From: UBA1413 sp964552955
GTDB lineage: Bacteria > Bacteroidota > Bacteroidia > Bacteroidales > Prolixibacteraceae
DNA: 64,000 nt
Reading direction: 5' to 3'
Assembly: GCA_964552955.1 (NCBI GenBank)
Contig: CAZKIU010000006.1
Location: 45,968 to 109,967 of the forward strand
Within the stretch, counting starts at the first letter, position 1. Each line of letters begins with the position of its first letter. Below the pieces are notes generated by a model. It did not search any database. It saw nothing but the letters and a program-made list of their open reading frames with translations, and was not told the DNA's origin. This document shows positions 23,032 through 32,083 of this stretch, in pieces. Both the position numbers and the translations under genes were made by a program.

Positions 23032-24732
23032 CTATTTTACTTTTTCTTTGGTCCAGGCATCCTTCAGGGCTACCGTACGGTTGAAGACCGGTTTTCCGGG
23101 CCTGGAGTCGGGGTCGACATTGAAATAGCCCACCCTTTCAAATTGGAGATGAGTGAAGGGGGCGGCGGCGGCCAGCGAGGGTTCCACCTGACATCCCTTC
23201 TTCACCACCAGGGAGCCCGGGTTCAGGAACTCCTTGAAGTCGCGCTCTTTCTCTTCGGAAAGATCCTCGACCATGAAGAGCCGGTCATAAAGCCGGACTT
23301 CGGCTTCCACGGCGTGGGCTGCCGACACCCAGTGGATGGTGGCCTTCACCTTCCTGCCGTCGGGAGCGTTGCCTCCCCGCGTCTGGGGATCATAGGTGCA
23401 CCGCAGGGCCGTAATATTGCCCTGCTCGTCGCGGTCCACCTCCTGACAGGTAATAAAATAGGCGTAACGGAGCCTGACCTCCCTGCCGGGTGCCAGTCTG
23501 AAGAACTTGGCCGGTGGCTCTTCCATGAAATCGTCGCGCTCGATATAGATTTCACGGGAGAAAGGAAGCTGGCGCGTGCCGGCTTCCGGGTCCTCGGGGT
23601 TGTTGATGGCCTCCACCTCTTCGGACTGCCCCTCAGGGTAGTTGGTGATGATCACCTTCAGAGGATCGAGGACCCCCATCACCCGGAGGGCGGTCTTGTT
23701 CAGATCTTCACGGACACTATGTTCCAGAAGGGTCACATCGCTGATCCCCTCCACCTTGGTCACCCCTACCCGTTCTGCGAAATTACGGATCGAGGCGGGG
23801 GTGTACCCCCTGCGGCGCAACCCTGATATCGTGGGCATCCGGGGGTCATCCCAACCACTGACATACTTCTCTTTCACCAGCTCCAGCAGCTTGCGCTTGC
23901 TCATCACCGTATAGGTGAGGTTAAGCCGGGCAAATTCAATCTGTCGCGGCCGGTATTCCCCCTCCTTCAACTGGTCAATAAACCAGTCGTACAAAGGCCG
24001 GTGCACCTCAAACTCCAGCGTACAGACCGAATGGGTGATCCCTTCCCAGTAATCACACTGACCATGGGCGAAATCATACATGGGGTAGATGACCCATTGG
24101 TCACCGGTACGGTGGTGGGGGGTCTTCATGATCCGGTAGAGGATGGGATCGCGCATATGCATATTGGGGGAGGTCATGTCAATCCTGGCGCGCAACACAC
24201 AGGAGCCCTCATCAAACGCCCCGTTTTTCATCGCCTCAAAAAGGCGGAGGTTCTCTTCTACGGAACGGTTCCGGAAGGGACTTTCGATCCCAGGCCGCGT
24301 GGGCGATCCCTTCTGACTGCTGATGGTCTCGGCATCCTGATCATCCACATAGGCTTTGCCTACTTTGATCAGCTTCAGGGCAAACTCATATAGCTTGCCA
24401 AAATAATCAGAAGCATAATAGAGCCTGTCGCCCCAGTCGAATCCCAGCCACCGCACATCTTCCATGATGGAGCGCACATACTCGTCCTCCTCCTTCTCGG
24501 GGTTGGTATCGTCGAACCGCAGGTTGGTGAGCCCGTCATACTTCAGCGCCGTGCCGAAATTGAGGCAGATGGACTTGGCGTGACCAATATGCAGGTAACC
24601 GTTGGGTTCGGGCGGAAACCGGGTATGCACCCTCCCGTCATTCTTCCCCTCACTGAGATCCTTCTCAATCAACTGGTGGATGAAATTGCTCCTCGCACCT
24701 ATTTCCTGCCCGTTTGTCTCCTTGTCTGTCAT
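23032..24732 (-). CDS. glnS: Glutaminyl-tRNA synthetase
   Basis: This class I synthetase charges tRNA-Gln directly. The 566-residue protein has FPPEPNGYLHIGHAKS (HIGH at residues 48-51), the GlnRS-specific RFDDTNPEKE, VSTL-like acceptor contacts, and TVMSKRKLLELV as KMSKS variant. It ends with the two-barrel anticodon-binding domain (FNRTVALKDAW near the C-terminus). The length matches bacterial GlnRS of the gamma/Bacteroidota type. Its presence suggests that tRNA-Gln is not formed only by the GatCAB route. An own -7 element lies at 24803-24810. Confidence 0.97.
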   Translation of the reverse strand: MTDKETNGQEIGARSNFIHQLIEKDLSEGKNDGRVHTRFPPEPNGYLHIGHAKSICLNFGTALKYDGLTNLRFDDTNPEKEEDEYVRSIMEDVRWLGFDWGDRLYYASDYFGKLYEFALKLIKVGKAYVDDQDAETISSQKGSPTRPGIESPFRNRSVEENLRLFEAMKNGAFDEGSCVLRARIDMTSPNMHMRDPILYRIMKTPHHRTGDQWVIYPMYDFAHGQCDYWEGITHSVCTLEFEVHRPLYDWFIDQLKEGEYRPRQIEFARLNLTYTVMSKRKLLELVKEKYVSGWDDPRMPTISGLRRRGYTPASIRNFAERVGVTKVEGISDVTLLEHSVREDLNKTALRVMGVLDPLKVIITNYPEGQSEEVEAINNPEDPEAGTRQLPFSREIYIERDDFMEEPPAKFFRLAPGREVRLRYAYFITCQEVDRDEQGNITALRCTYDPQTRGGNAPDGRKVKATIHWVSAAHAVEAEVRLYDRLFMVEDLSEEKERDFKEFLNPGSLVVKKGCQVEPSLAAAAPFTHLQFERVGYFNVDPDSRPGKPVFNRTVALKDAWTKEKVK

Positions 24733-24802
24733 GGTCCTACTTTCAAAACATTCATTTTTAATCCCGAAAGCACTCCTGCTTCCGGCCGTTATTGCGGCGC
24801 GT

Positions 24803-24810
24803 CAAAGTTA
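24803..24810 (-). promoter_or_regulatory. -7 promoter element of glnS
   Basis: TAACTTTG on the minus strand fits TAnnTTTG. The transcript would start near 24796 with a leader of about 64 nt. No clear -33 element. Confidence 0.45.
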
Positions 24811-24908
24811 AAAAATGATTTCTGCCCATGGTTCCCCTCCCATGAAAATGTAGGGCCGCCTTTAAATTTATTAAATTCGCTGCTTCCGTGAACTTATTAC
24901 ATTATACG

Positions 24909-25274
24909 ATGAACCACAAAATTCTCATCGAGCTCGAAAATATGAAATTCTACGCGTACCACGGCCATTTCGAGGTGGAACAAAAGGTAGGCAACCATTT
25001 TCTGGTATCTCTGCTAGCCGAAACCGGCGTGACTGCAGCCCTGCACTCCGACCGGCTCAGGGATGCCGTCGACTACCAACAGATCTACGCCCTGGTCAGA
25101 CGCGAAATGGAAATTCCCTCCCATCTGCTGGAACATGTGGCTGAAAGAATCACCTGCGCCCTCTTCAAGGAAGTCAGGGGAATCACCCATACCCGGATTA
25201 AAATTTCCAAGATGAACCCCCCCATGGGCGGAGAAATCGAAAAAGTAAGTGTGACCCTTGAAAGAGATATGTAA
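24909..25274 (+). CDS. folB: Dihydroneopterin aldolase
   Basis: FolB cleaves dihydroneopterin to 6-hydroxymethyl-dihydropterin and glycolaldehyde in folate synthesis. The 121-residue protein starts MNHKILIELENMKFYAYHGH; the YHG.F.VE segment holds the catalytic glutamate region. It has DAVDYQQIYALV and HLLEHVAERI in the middle, and ends with KISKMNPPMGGEIEKVSVTL, the usual FolB lysine and P..GG loop. The ATG at 24909 is preferred over a GTG at 24888. This is the ordinary aldolase, distinct from the FolX-like paralogue at 4001. glnS is divergently transcribed. Confidence 0.92.
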   Translation: MNHKILIELENMKFYAYHGHFEVEQKVGNHFLVSLLAETGVTAALHSDRLRDAVDYQQIYALVRREMEIPSHLLEHVAERITCALFKEVRGITHTRIKISKMNPPMGGEIEKVSVTLERDM

Positions 25275-25281
25275 AAAGTGC

Positions 25282-25289
25282 TATCTTTG
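25282..25289 (+). promoter_or_regulatory. -7 promoter element upstream of tRNA-Cys
   Basis: TATCTTTG directly after folB matches TAnnTTTG. A CTTG lies 21 bp upstream (25257-25260). It would transcribe the heptad repeat and tRNA-Cys. Confidence 0.5.
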
Positions 25290-25305
25290 CCGTCCGTTCG
25301 GGAGG

Positions 25306-25375
25306 CTGGAATCGGGAATCTGGAATCGGGAATCTGGAATCTGGAATCTGGAATCTTGGATCGGGAGTCTGGATT
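25306..25375 (+). repeat. Heptanucleotide tandem repeat (CTGGAAT/CGGGAAT), ten units
   Basis: Ten consecutive 7-bp units alternate between CTGGAAT and CGGGAAT; the last three are degenerate (CTTGGAT, CGGGAGT, CTGGATT). There are no spacers, so it is not a CRISPR array. It lies between a promoter element and tRNA-Cys. Confidence 0.9.
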
Positions 25376-25435
25376 TGGAGAAAAGATTCAGGTCCTTCAG
25401 AGGGTGACGTTCTTGCAACCGGATTAAAAAAATAG

Positions 25436-25506
25436 GGTTCCTTGGCCGAGTGGTTAGGTAGCGGTCTGCAAAACCGCCTACGGCGGTTCGATTCCGCCAG
25501 GAACCT
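25436..25506 (+). tRNA. tRNA-Cys (anticodon GCA)
   Basis: The 71-nt cloverleaf can be drawn completely. Acceptor arms are GGTTCCT and AGGAACC with discriminator T, as expected for tRNA-Cys. The anticodon stem is GCGGT/ACCGC with loop CTGCAAA (anticodon GCA at 25468-25470), and the T stem is GGCGG/CCGCC with loop TTCGATT. The CCA end is not encoded (TCA follows). A terminator follows at 25517-25557. Confidence 0.97.
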
Positions 25507-25516
25507 CAGCAATAAG

Positions 25517-25557
25517 CTGCATGTGTTGACTATCAGCATCATGCAGTTTTGTTTTTT
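25517..25557 (+). terminator. Terminator of tRNA-Cys
   Basis: A 7-bp stem CTGCATG (25517-25523)/CATGCAG (25540-25546) is followed by a T-rich tract (25547-25557). Confidence 0.8.
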
Positions 25558-25663
25558 AGGTCAGCCTTCATTGATGACATCCCCTTTACCCCCTCCAATA
25601 TTACGCTAGGTTAATTCTGACAGGAGATAGAATCCGGTTCAAGAATTGTTCCTACATTTACAT

Positions 25664-25677
25664 ACCGCTTGGTCGGT
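25664..25677 (+). promoter_or_regulatory. Operator-like site in front of the TetR gene
   Basis: ACCGCTTGGTCGGT, eight bases before the TetR start codon, shares the flanks CATACCG and GGTCGGTTTTTT with the perfect palindrome at 26310-26323. TACATTTA just upstream (25653-25660) resembles a -7 element, so binding here would cover the transcription start. Probable autoregulatory site. Confidence 0.65.
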
Positions 25678-25685
25678 TTTTTATT

Positions 25686-26282
25686 ATGAAAGATACGAAG
25701 GAAATAATATTAAAAACAGCCTACAATTTGTTCTTATACAACAATTACGAGGCTGTTACGATCAACAGCATCATCCAGGCAACGGGGTTGACCAAAGGGG
25801 GGATCTACTACTATTATGCGAGTAAGGAAGAGATCTTTAAGGCCGTTGTCGACAAATACATGATTGAAAACCATGCTGATACATCAGTTGAATACGAGAG
25901 TCTCAAAGAATTAATCCAGTATACCATTGACTTTACAAAAGGGAAGATTACCAGAATGGTCATCGAAAATAAAGATGCCCAACACGAAATCCCGATCAAT
26001 TATTTGTCATTAATGGTGACTGCCTTTCGCTATTTCCCCGATTATGCCAAGATTGGAAATGCCTTCCTCAAGACCCAGTCGGATAAATGGGAAAAAGCAC
26101 TGAAAAAAGCCGCTATTAAAAATGAAATTCGCAACGATATTGATATTCCCGCCATGGTGGCCAATATAATGCAGATCTATTCCGGAATTGTCGGGAACAT
26201 GCTGATGGGCGGTTCAATGATTTATGCCCTCGATATGTTTGAAAGACAATATTGGGAACTCTACAAACTCATTAAAAGATAG
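25686..26282 (+). CDS. TetR/AcrR-family transcriptional regulator of the RND cassette
   Basis: This 198-residue protein has an N-terminal TetR DNA-binding domain: ILKTAYNLFLYNNYEAVTIN, then the recognition helix region ATGLTKGGIYYYYASKEEIF (about residues 30-50). An all-helical ligand domain ends with a conserved-looking MLMGGSMIYALDMFERQYW. It lies directly upstream of an outer-membrane factor, adaptor and RND pump on the same strand. Matching palindromic sites occur before its own start and before the efflux genes, so it very likely represses both. The inducer cannot be predicted. Base composition is visibly AT-richer than the genes before it. Confidence 0.92.
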   Translation: MKDTKEIILKTAYNLFLYNNYEAVTINSIIQATGLTKGGIYYYYASKEEIFKAVVDKYMIENHADTSVEYESLKELIQYTIDFTKGKITRMVIENKDAQHEIPINYLSLMVTAFRYFPDYAKIGNAFLKTQSDKWEKALKKAAIKNEIRNDIDIPAMVANIMQIYSGIVGNMLMGGSMIYALDMFERQYWELYKLIKR

Positions 26283-26309
26283 GCTATTAATTTTTTTGCG
26301 CCACTACAT

Positions 26310-26323
26310 ACCGACCGGTCGGT
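26310..26323 (+). promoter_or_regulatory. TetR operator (perfect palindrome) before the efflux genes
   Basis: ACCGACCGGTCGGT is a perfect 14-bp inverted repeat between the TetR gene and the TolC-type gene, with the same flanks (CATACCG and GGTCGGTTTTTT) as the site at 25664-25677. A TTTG at 26295-26298 could be the -33 element of the efflux promoter, placing the operator over the spacer and -7 region. Confidence 0.75.
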
Positions 26324-26353
26324 TTTTTCTGAAAATTTTATATTTTTTAATCT

Positions 26354-27721
26354 ATGTATATGAGAATTAAATCATTTTCATTTTCCATTGTTTTAAGTCT
26401 GGGAGCCTTGGCATTCCAAGCCAATGGTCAGACTACCCTGTCGGACCTGGTCCAATATTCCCTCCGGCATAGCCGCGACATAAAGAAATCGGAACTTCAA
26501 TACCAGGAAGCCGGCTATTTGCGCAAAGAGACTTTAGGCCGTGGATTGCCCCAGGCCTCCATATCGGCCAGCTACAGCAAGATGTTCTACGATGTGGTCA
26601 TTCCCCCATCCACCTTCGACATGGTGAATGAGAAGGTGCCTGCCGATTACCAGCAGAAAATATCTGGGTTGCTGACTCAACTGGACCAGGTTGATGGGAT
26701 CGGCACGGGATCTGCCAATCTGCAAATTACCCAGCTTATTTACAGCCAGTCCTTCCTGGTAGGTCTCAAAACGTCGAAAAAAGCCCAGGAACTCTATTCT
26801 GTCTTAAAGGAAAAAAGCGAGGAAGATGTGATTGCCGAAGTGGCCACCGGTTACTACCAGGCTGGTTCACTGATGCTTCAGTTGCAAACCCTTGATAAAT
26901 CTCTGGAAAACCTGAAAGAGATTTACCGGATTTCAGAATTGAGCTACAAAAATGATTTTATTAAAGAGAGTCAGGTCAACCGACTGAAAGTAACCATTTC
27001 AAATCTCGAGGTGACCCGTCAGACGGTTCTAAATGGGATCTCCATCCAGTTGAACTATTTGAAAGCCCTGGCAGGGATGCCCGAAGACAGCACGCTGACC
27101 ATCGAACCCACGGCCTTGCTCAACGATTTTGAAAACAAGAGCGCAACAACAGCCTTTACCGTTGACAATGTTCCGGCTTATCAGGCCTTGCTGAAACAAA
27201 ATGAGCTTTACGGACTGCAGGAGAAGCTTTCCAAAGCCACCTTTTTCCCCACGCTGGCAGCGTTTGGACAATTCAGCTATTCCCATTACAACGTTTCACC
27301 AGTATTTAAGGGTCATAATGATATGAATACCATAGGACTTAGTTTGTCCATGCCCATTTTCACTTCCGGATCAAACTATTCCAAAATCAAACAAGCCCAA
27401 CTCAAAAAGGCTCAGCTGGAAGAAGACATTCTCAAGACAAAAGATTTACTGACTGTAAGTTATAATAATGCTTATCTCGAATTTCAAACGGCCCAGAATA
27501 TGCTGGCCACACAAAGGGAGAATAAAGCGCTTGCCCTTAAGGTGTATCATCAGACTTCTTTACTCTACAATGAAGGAATGGCTTCGATGGCCGATCTGCT
27601 GAATGTCAATTCTGATTTTTTACAGGCTGATAATTCGCTCAATCAACAGATCCTGAAATGCAAGACCGCGGAGATAAAAATGCTGAAAGCTTCAGGCAGC
27701 CTGAAATCCTTATTTAAGTAA
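26354..27721 (+). CDS. TolC-family outer membrane efflux protein
   Basis: This 455-residue protein starts with a signal peptide (MRIKSFSFSIVLSLGALAFQANGQ, cleavage probably after NG). Two homologous OEP halves of long amphipathic helices follow, typical of TolC trimers forming the outer-membrane channel. Helical repeats with YQEAGYLRKE, GYYQAGSLMLQLQTLDKS and AYLEFQTAQNMLATQRENK are visible. It is followed by the adaptor (29 bp) and the RND pump, forming a complete tripartite system under the TetR regulator. M1 or M3 could be the start. Confidence 0.93.
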   Translation: MYMRIKSFSFSIVLSLGALAFQANGQTTLSDLVQYSLRHSRDIKKSELQYQEAGYLRKETLGRGLPQASISASYSKMFYDVVIPPSTFDMVNEKVPADYQQKISGLLTQLDQVDGIGTGSANLQITQLIYSQSFLVGLKTSKKAQELYSVLKEKSEEDVIAEVATGYYQAGSLMLQLQTLDKSLENLKEIYRISELSYKNDFIKESQVNRLKVTISNLEVTRQTVLNGISIQLNYLKALAGMPEDSTLTIEPTALLNDFENKSATTAFTVDNVPAYQALLKQNELYGLQEKLSKATFFPTLAAFGQFSYSHYNVSPVFKGHNDMNTIGLSLSMPIFTSGSNYSKIKQAQLKKAQLEEDILKTKDLLTVSYNNAYLEFQTAQNMLATQRENKALALKVYHQTSLLYNEGMASMADLLNVNSDFLQADNSLNQQILKCKTAEIKMLKASGSLKSLFK

Positions 27722-27750
27722 TCTGAAAATAAAACATTAATACCATTTAT

Positions 27751-28812
27751 ATGAAAATCAAAGGATCACGTATCATTGCAGTGGCTGTTTTAATTTTGGC
27801 CATCGTACTTATTGTTCTGAAAATCAAAAGCAACAAACAGGATTTCCAGAACCAGGTGGAATTCTCACAGCGCAAAGTGGAGAACATCCCGGTCGCTATA
27901 GAACCGGCAAAAAAAGGGGTTTTATCAGAAAATGTGGTGGCCAGCGGGACACTGGAAGCCACGGATGTGTTGAACCTGGTCTCGGAAACCCAGGGCAAAA
28001 TCATCAAAATATATAAAGAAAAGGGAGACCGGGTTTCAGCCGGTGATATCATTGCGAAGGTCGATGATGAGGTCATTGCCGCCAATGTACTGACTGCTGA
28101 AGCCAACTATGAACAGTTTGAGAAAGACATTGCCCGTCTGAAAAGGCTGTCGGAGGAGAATGCGGTGACCCGGCGTGACCTGGAGCAGGCGGAAATCGGA
28201 TTGAAAAAAGCCAAAGCAGATTTGATCACGGCAAAAAAGATGTTAAGCAATACGAGCATCAAATCACCGATTTCAGGCTACATCAACAACGATTATATTA
28301 CCGTCGGGCAGGTGCTTGGAGGGGGCTCTCCTGTATGCGAGATTGTGAACAACAACAAGCTGAAACTCAACATCAGAATCTCAGAACGGGAAGTGTACAA
28401 GATTAAGCCAGGTCAACCTGTTGCCATACGTCTGACGGTTTTTCCTGATCAGCAGTTCACCGGAAGGATTACATCCATTGCCGAAAAGGCCGATGCTGTC
28501 TTGAAATTCAATGTTGAAATTACCGTGGACAACGATGTCAACGCGCATCTTAAAAGCGGACTATTCGCAGAAGCTGAACTCCCTGTCACCAATGAAGAAA
28601 ATCTGATCATCAACAAGGCGAGTATTGTGGGAAGCATGGAAAGCCCGGTGGTTTATGTGGCCAAGAATGGGAAAGCCATAAAACGTCAGTTGGTGATCGG
28701 CCAGAGCAACGACAAACAGGTCGAAGTATTGAGTGGATTGTCAGAGGACGATCAGGTCATCGTCAGTGGTCAGATGAACCTGAAGGATGGGGATGACATA
28801 AAAATTATCTAA
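27751..28812 (+). CDS. RND efflux periplasmic adaptor (HlyD/AcrA family)
   Basis: The 353-residue membrane-fusion protein has an N-terminal anchor (residues 9-25, IAVAVLILAIVLIVLK), a barrel-sandwich half SGTLEATDVLNLVSETQGKI, and a helical hairpin at about 108-165 (NYEQFEKDIARLKRLSEENA). The second lipoyl half has TSIKSPISGYINNDYITVGQ, followed by beta-barrel and membrane-proximal domains. It links the RND pump at 28925 to the TolC-type channel. A hairpin lies in the 112-bp gap to the pump gene. Confidence 0.94.
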   Translation: MKIKGSRIIAVAVLILAIVLIVLKIKSNKQDFQNQVEFSQRKVENIPVAIEPAKKGVLSENVVASGTLEATDVLNLVSETQGKIIKIYKEKGDRVSAGDIIAKVDDEVIAANVLTAEANYEQFEKDIARLKRLSEENAVTRRDLEQAEIGLKKAKADLITAKKMLSNTSIKSPISGYINNDYITVGQVLGGGSPVCEIVNNNKLKLNIRISEREVYKIKPGQPVAIRLTVFPDQQFTGRITSIAEKADAVLKFNVEITVDNDVNAHLKSGLFAEAELPVTNEENLIINKASIVGSMESPVVYVAKNGKAIKRQLVIGQSNDKQVEVLSGLSEDDQVIVSGQMNLKDGDDIKII

Positions 28813-28826
28813 AAACGGACCATGCG

Positions 28827-28877
28827 CCGACACCTCCACCGGGTTAAGCAGACCTGCATGGGGGAGGTCAGTGTCGG
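28827..28877 (+). other. Intercistronic hairpin between adaptor and RND pump genes
   Basis: CCGACAC (28827-28833) pairs with GTGTCGG (28871-28877), extended by CTCC/GGAG with a small bulge. No T tract follows, so full termination is unlikely. It may affect mRNA processing or the relative level of the pump. Confidence 0.5.
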
Positions 28878-28924
28878 GCACGGTTGGACCAGGGTTTAAA
28901 CCAGTTTAACAAAGAGTTGTATAA

Positions 28925-31900
28925 ATGAAAATAACAGAAATATCAATAAAGCGGACCACCATACCGGTGGTTCTGTTTACCTTGCTTGCTCTTGGGGGGA
29001 TCTTTAGTTACACGCTTCTGAACAAGGAGCTCTCGCCCAGCATTGATATGCCGATGAATGTGATCATGACCATTTATCCTGGAGCGGCTCCCTCAGAAGT
29101 AGAAAGCTCAGTGACCAAACCCGTGGAGGAGGCCATTTCTTCGCTGGAAGGCATCGACAAGATTACCTCTTATTCTGCGGAAGGCATCTCTGCCATCATG
29201 ATTCAGTACAAAGACGGGATTGACGCCGACCAGTCGTTACGGGAAGCCGAGCGGAAGGTTAATATGATTAAGGAAAGTACACTTCCGGAGAATTGTAAAG
29301 ATCCGCAGTTTGTCAAGTTCGATATGAACATGTTCCCGGTGATGAGCATGGCCATTAAAGCCAATATCCCTGAGACCGAGTTCTACGACATTGTGGATAA
29401 GGAAATCAAAACCAAACTTTCACAGATTAAAGGGGCCGCTCAGATTGAAATCCTCGGCGGCAGCAAACGTGAAATTGAGGTGAAAGCCAATGCCCAGAAA
29501 CTCGAACAGTATGGCATTTCACTGCTCCAGGTCAAGCAGGTGCTCCAGGCAGCCAATGTCGACTTCCCCACGGGTAAAATCCAGAACGATGAAACAAAAT
29601 ACATCGTCAGGTTGTCAGGCAAATTTGAGAATCTCGATCAGATTAAGAATCTAATCATCGGAACGACCCGTGATGGTTCAGATATCAAAATCAGCGATAT
29701 TGCCACGGTGGTGGATGGCACCCGGAAATCGACAAAACTGGCCCGTATCAATGGTCAACCGGCCATCGGATTGAGTATTCAGAAACAGACCGATGGGAAT
29801 GCCGTGGAAATCAGCAAGGAGGTCAAAAAAGTGATCGCCGGTTTTGAAAAGGATTATGCAGCACAGGATCTTAAGTTTACCATTGCCAGTGATGTATCTG
29901 AATTCACCCAGCAGGCGGTGGACGGCGTGATGCTCGACCTGCTCCTGGCCATCATCCTGGTGTCCATTACCATGTTGCTGTTTCTGCATACCTTCAGAAA
30001 CCTGATATTTGTTTTCATATCTATTCCGACCTCCATCATCTCCACCTTTACATTTTTCTGGCTGTTTGGTTTTTCACTGAACCTCCTGACATTGCTGGCA
30101 TTATCCATTGTCGTCGGGGTTATCGTGGATGATGCCATTGTCGTACTTGAAAACATACACCGCCACCTCGAAATGGGTAAAACCCGTTGGCAGGCGACCC
30201 TGGATGCCACCAGGGAAATCGGGATTACCGTGGCCTCCATTACGATAGTCCTGATTGCGGTGTTCCTGCCGATTGGGGTGACGCCAGGGATGATCGGACA
30301 GGTATTGCGCTCTTTCTCACTGGTCATTGTCATTGCCATTTTAATAAGCCTTCTGGTATCCTTTACCCTGGTTCCACTCCTGACCTCCCGCTTCGATAAG
30401 TTGAAAATACTCGACAAGAATAAGCCGTGGGACCGTTTGCTTCTTGGTTTTGAAAGCATCATCACCTGGTTAAAATCGGCTGTTCTTCATCTGACCCGTT
30501 GGGCGCTTCAGCATAAGGTGACCACCATTGCTACGGCAACCGTATTACTGGTCGCTTCGTTCTTTCTGGTGGGCGGAGGTTTCATCCAGACCGACTTTAT
30601 GGATTCAGGCGACCGTGGTGAATTTATTGTGTCGATGGAACTCGACAGGACGTCAACGCTGGAACAAACCAGCGGCATGTGCCTTGCCGTTGAAAAAATG
30701 ATGCTGCAGTATCCCGAAATTACCTCGGTCTATACCAAGGTCGGGACCAAAGGGGGGACGATGACCTTTCTTGAGACACCCTATGCCGCGGAGTTTAATG
30801 TAAAGCTCGTACCGAAGAATGAACGAGCACTAAGCGCCAAATTATTCTCCAAGAAACTTCAGAATGACCTGGGTGCTGTCTTTGCCGGGCCATCATTTAA
30901 AGTACAGGAAGTCAGCATGATGGGTACTACCTCGTCTCCTCTGATGATCTTTGTACAAAGCAATGACTTTGAGAAAGCCAAAGAATACAGTCAGTTTGTG
31001 GTTGATGAATTGCGCGATATAAAGGGAACGGTCGATATTCAATCGACTGTGGAAGCCGGGAACAAGGAGATTGTTGTAAAGTTCAACCGTGAAAAACTAG
31101 CCAAAATGGGACTGACCATCGGAGAAGTGGGCTCACAGATGTATATCATGTACGAAGGGAACCGCGAGCTTAAATACCGGGATGGCAGCAACGAATATGA
31201 TCTGTATGTCTCCCTGGATGAATTTGACCGGAAGAGCAAAGCCGATATTGAGAACATTTCGTTTATGAACCGTTCCGGACAGTTGGTGAAACTCTCCCAG
31301 GTCGCCGATATCACGGAAGGAGAAAGTCCTTCCACCCTGATGCGTTTCAACAGGATGCCTTCGGTGATGATCTCAGGCAATATGGTAGGTAAAACGATTG
31401 GTACCGTGGGCGAGGAGATCAAAGCCCGGATTGCCGCAAGCGACAAACCTGCGGATGTTCATGTGACTTTCTCCGGAACTATGGAGAACCAGGGCGATTC
31501 CTTCTCCAGTTTGGGAATAGCTTTTGTCGCATCCTTGATTCTCATGTACCTGGTGATGGTCGCATTATATGACAGTTATGTCTATCCGATGGTCGTGATG
31601 CTTTCTTTGCCGCTTTCCATTATCGGGGCCCTTCTGGCCCTCGCATTATCAGGAAAAAGCATGAGCATATTCTCTATCATGGGGATTATCATGTTGATGG
31701 GGCTGGTGGCCAAAAATGCCATTTTGGTCGTCGACTTTGCCAATAACGCCCAGAAACAGGGAAAGAAAGCAAAAGACGCCATCATTGAAGCGACTGCGGT
31801 CCGTTTCAGACCGATTCTTATGACCAACCTTGCACTTATCGCAGGGATGTTGCCCATCGCGTTGGGTTCGGGTGCAGGTGCCGAATGGAAAAATGGCCTC

Positions 31901-32062
31901 GGTTGGGTCCTTATTGGCGGCTTGGCCAGTTCTATGGTCTTATCCTATATCATCGTGCCGGTACTTTATATGATCCTGGATAAGCTAGTGAAGAAACATA
32001 AAAAAGGCGACGTGCGTAAAGAACTCGCAGAAAAGGTCGTCTTTGAACCAGTGGCCAACTGA
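28925..32062 (+). CDS. RND efflux permease (HAE1-type, AcrB/MexF-like)
   Basis: The 1045-residue protein is a full-length inner-membrane proton/drug antiporter with 12 membrane segments and two large periplasmic loops. The proton-relay residues are canonical: the TM4 motif GVIVDDAIVVLENIHRH keeps both aspartates and the TM10 motif GLVAKNAILVVDFANNA keeps the lysine. It is the last gene of the TetR-regulated cassette and is followed by a terminator at 32084-32119. Substrates cannot be derived from the sequence; hydrophobic drugs, bile acids or solvents are usual. Confidence 0.96.
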   Translation: MKITEISIKRTTIPVVLFTLLALGGIFSYTLLNKELSPSIDMPMNVIMTIYPGAAPSEVESSVTKPVEEAISSLEGIDKITSYSAEGISAIMIQYKDGIDADQSLREAERKVNMIKESTLPENCKDPQFVKFDMNMFPVMSMAIKANIPETEFYDIVDKEIKTKLSQIKGAAQIEILGGSKREIEVKANAQKLEQYGISLLQVKQVLQAANVDFPTGKIQNDETKYIVRLSGKFENLDQIKNLIIGTTRDGSDIKISDIATVVDGTRKSTKLARINGQPAIGLSIQKQTDGNAVEISKEVKKVIAGFEKDYAAQDLKFTIASDVSEFTQQAVDGVMLDLLLAIILVSITMLLFLHTFRNLIFVFISIPTSIISTFTFFWLFGFSLNLLTLLALSIVVGVIVDDAIVVLENIHRHLEMGKTRWQATLDATREIGITVASITIVLIAVFLPIGVTPGMIGQVLRSFSLVIVIAILISLLVSFTLVPLLTSRFDKLKILDKNKPWDRLLLGFESIITWLKSAVLHLTRWALQHKVTTIATATVLLVASFFLVGGGFIQTDFMDSGDRGEFIVSMELDRTSTLEQTSGMCLAVEKMMLQYPEITSVYTKVGTKGGTMTFLETPYAAEFNVKLVPKNERALSAKLFSKKLQNDLGAVFAGPSFKVQEVSMMGTTSSPLMIFVQSNDFEKAKEYSQFVVDELRDIKGTVDIQSTVEAGNKEIVVKFNREKLAKMGLTIGEVGSQMYIMYEGNRELKYRDGSNEYDLYVSLDEFDRKSKADIENISFMNRSGQLVKLSQVADITEGESPSTLMRFNRMPSVMISGNMVGKTIGTVGEEIKARIAASDKPADVHVTFSGTMENQGDSFSSLGIAFVASLILMYLVMVALYDSYVYPMVVMLSLPLSIIGALLALALSGKSMSIFSIMGIIMLMGLVAKNAILVVDFANNAQKQGKKAKDAIIEATAVRFRPILMTNLALIAGMLPIALGSGAGAEWKNGLGWVLIGGLASSMVLSYIIVPVLYMILDKLVKKHKKGDVRKELAEKVVFEPVAN

Positions 32063-32083
32063 GAAATTCAGTGATTGTAACAA

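Noticed and set aside
25306..25375. Possible CRISPR array
   Set aside because: Units are contiguous 7-mers without spacers and no cas genes are present.
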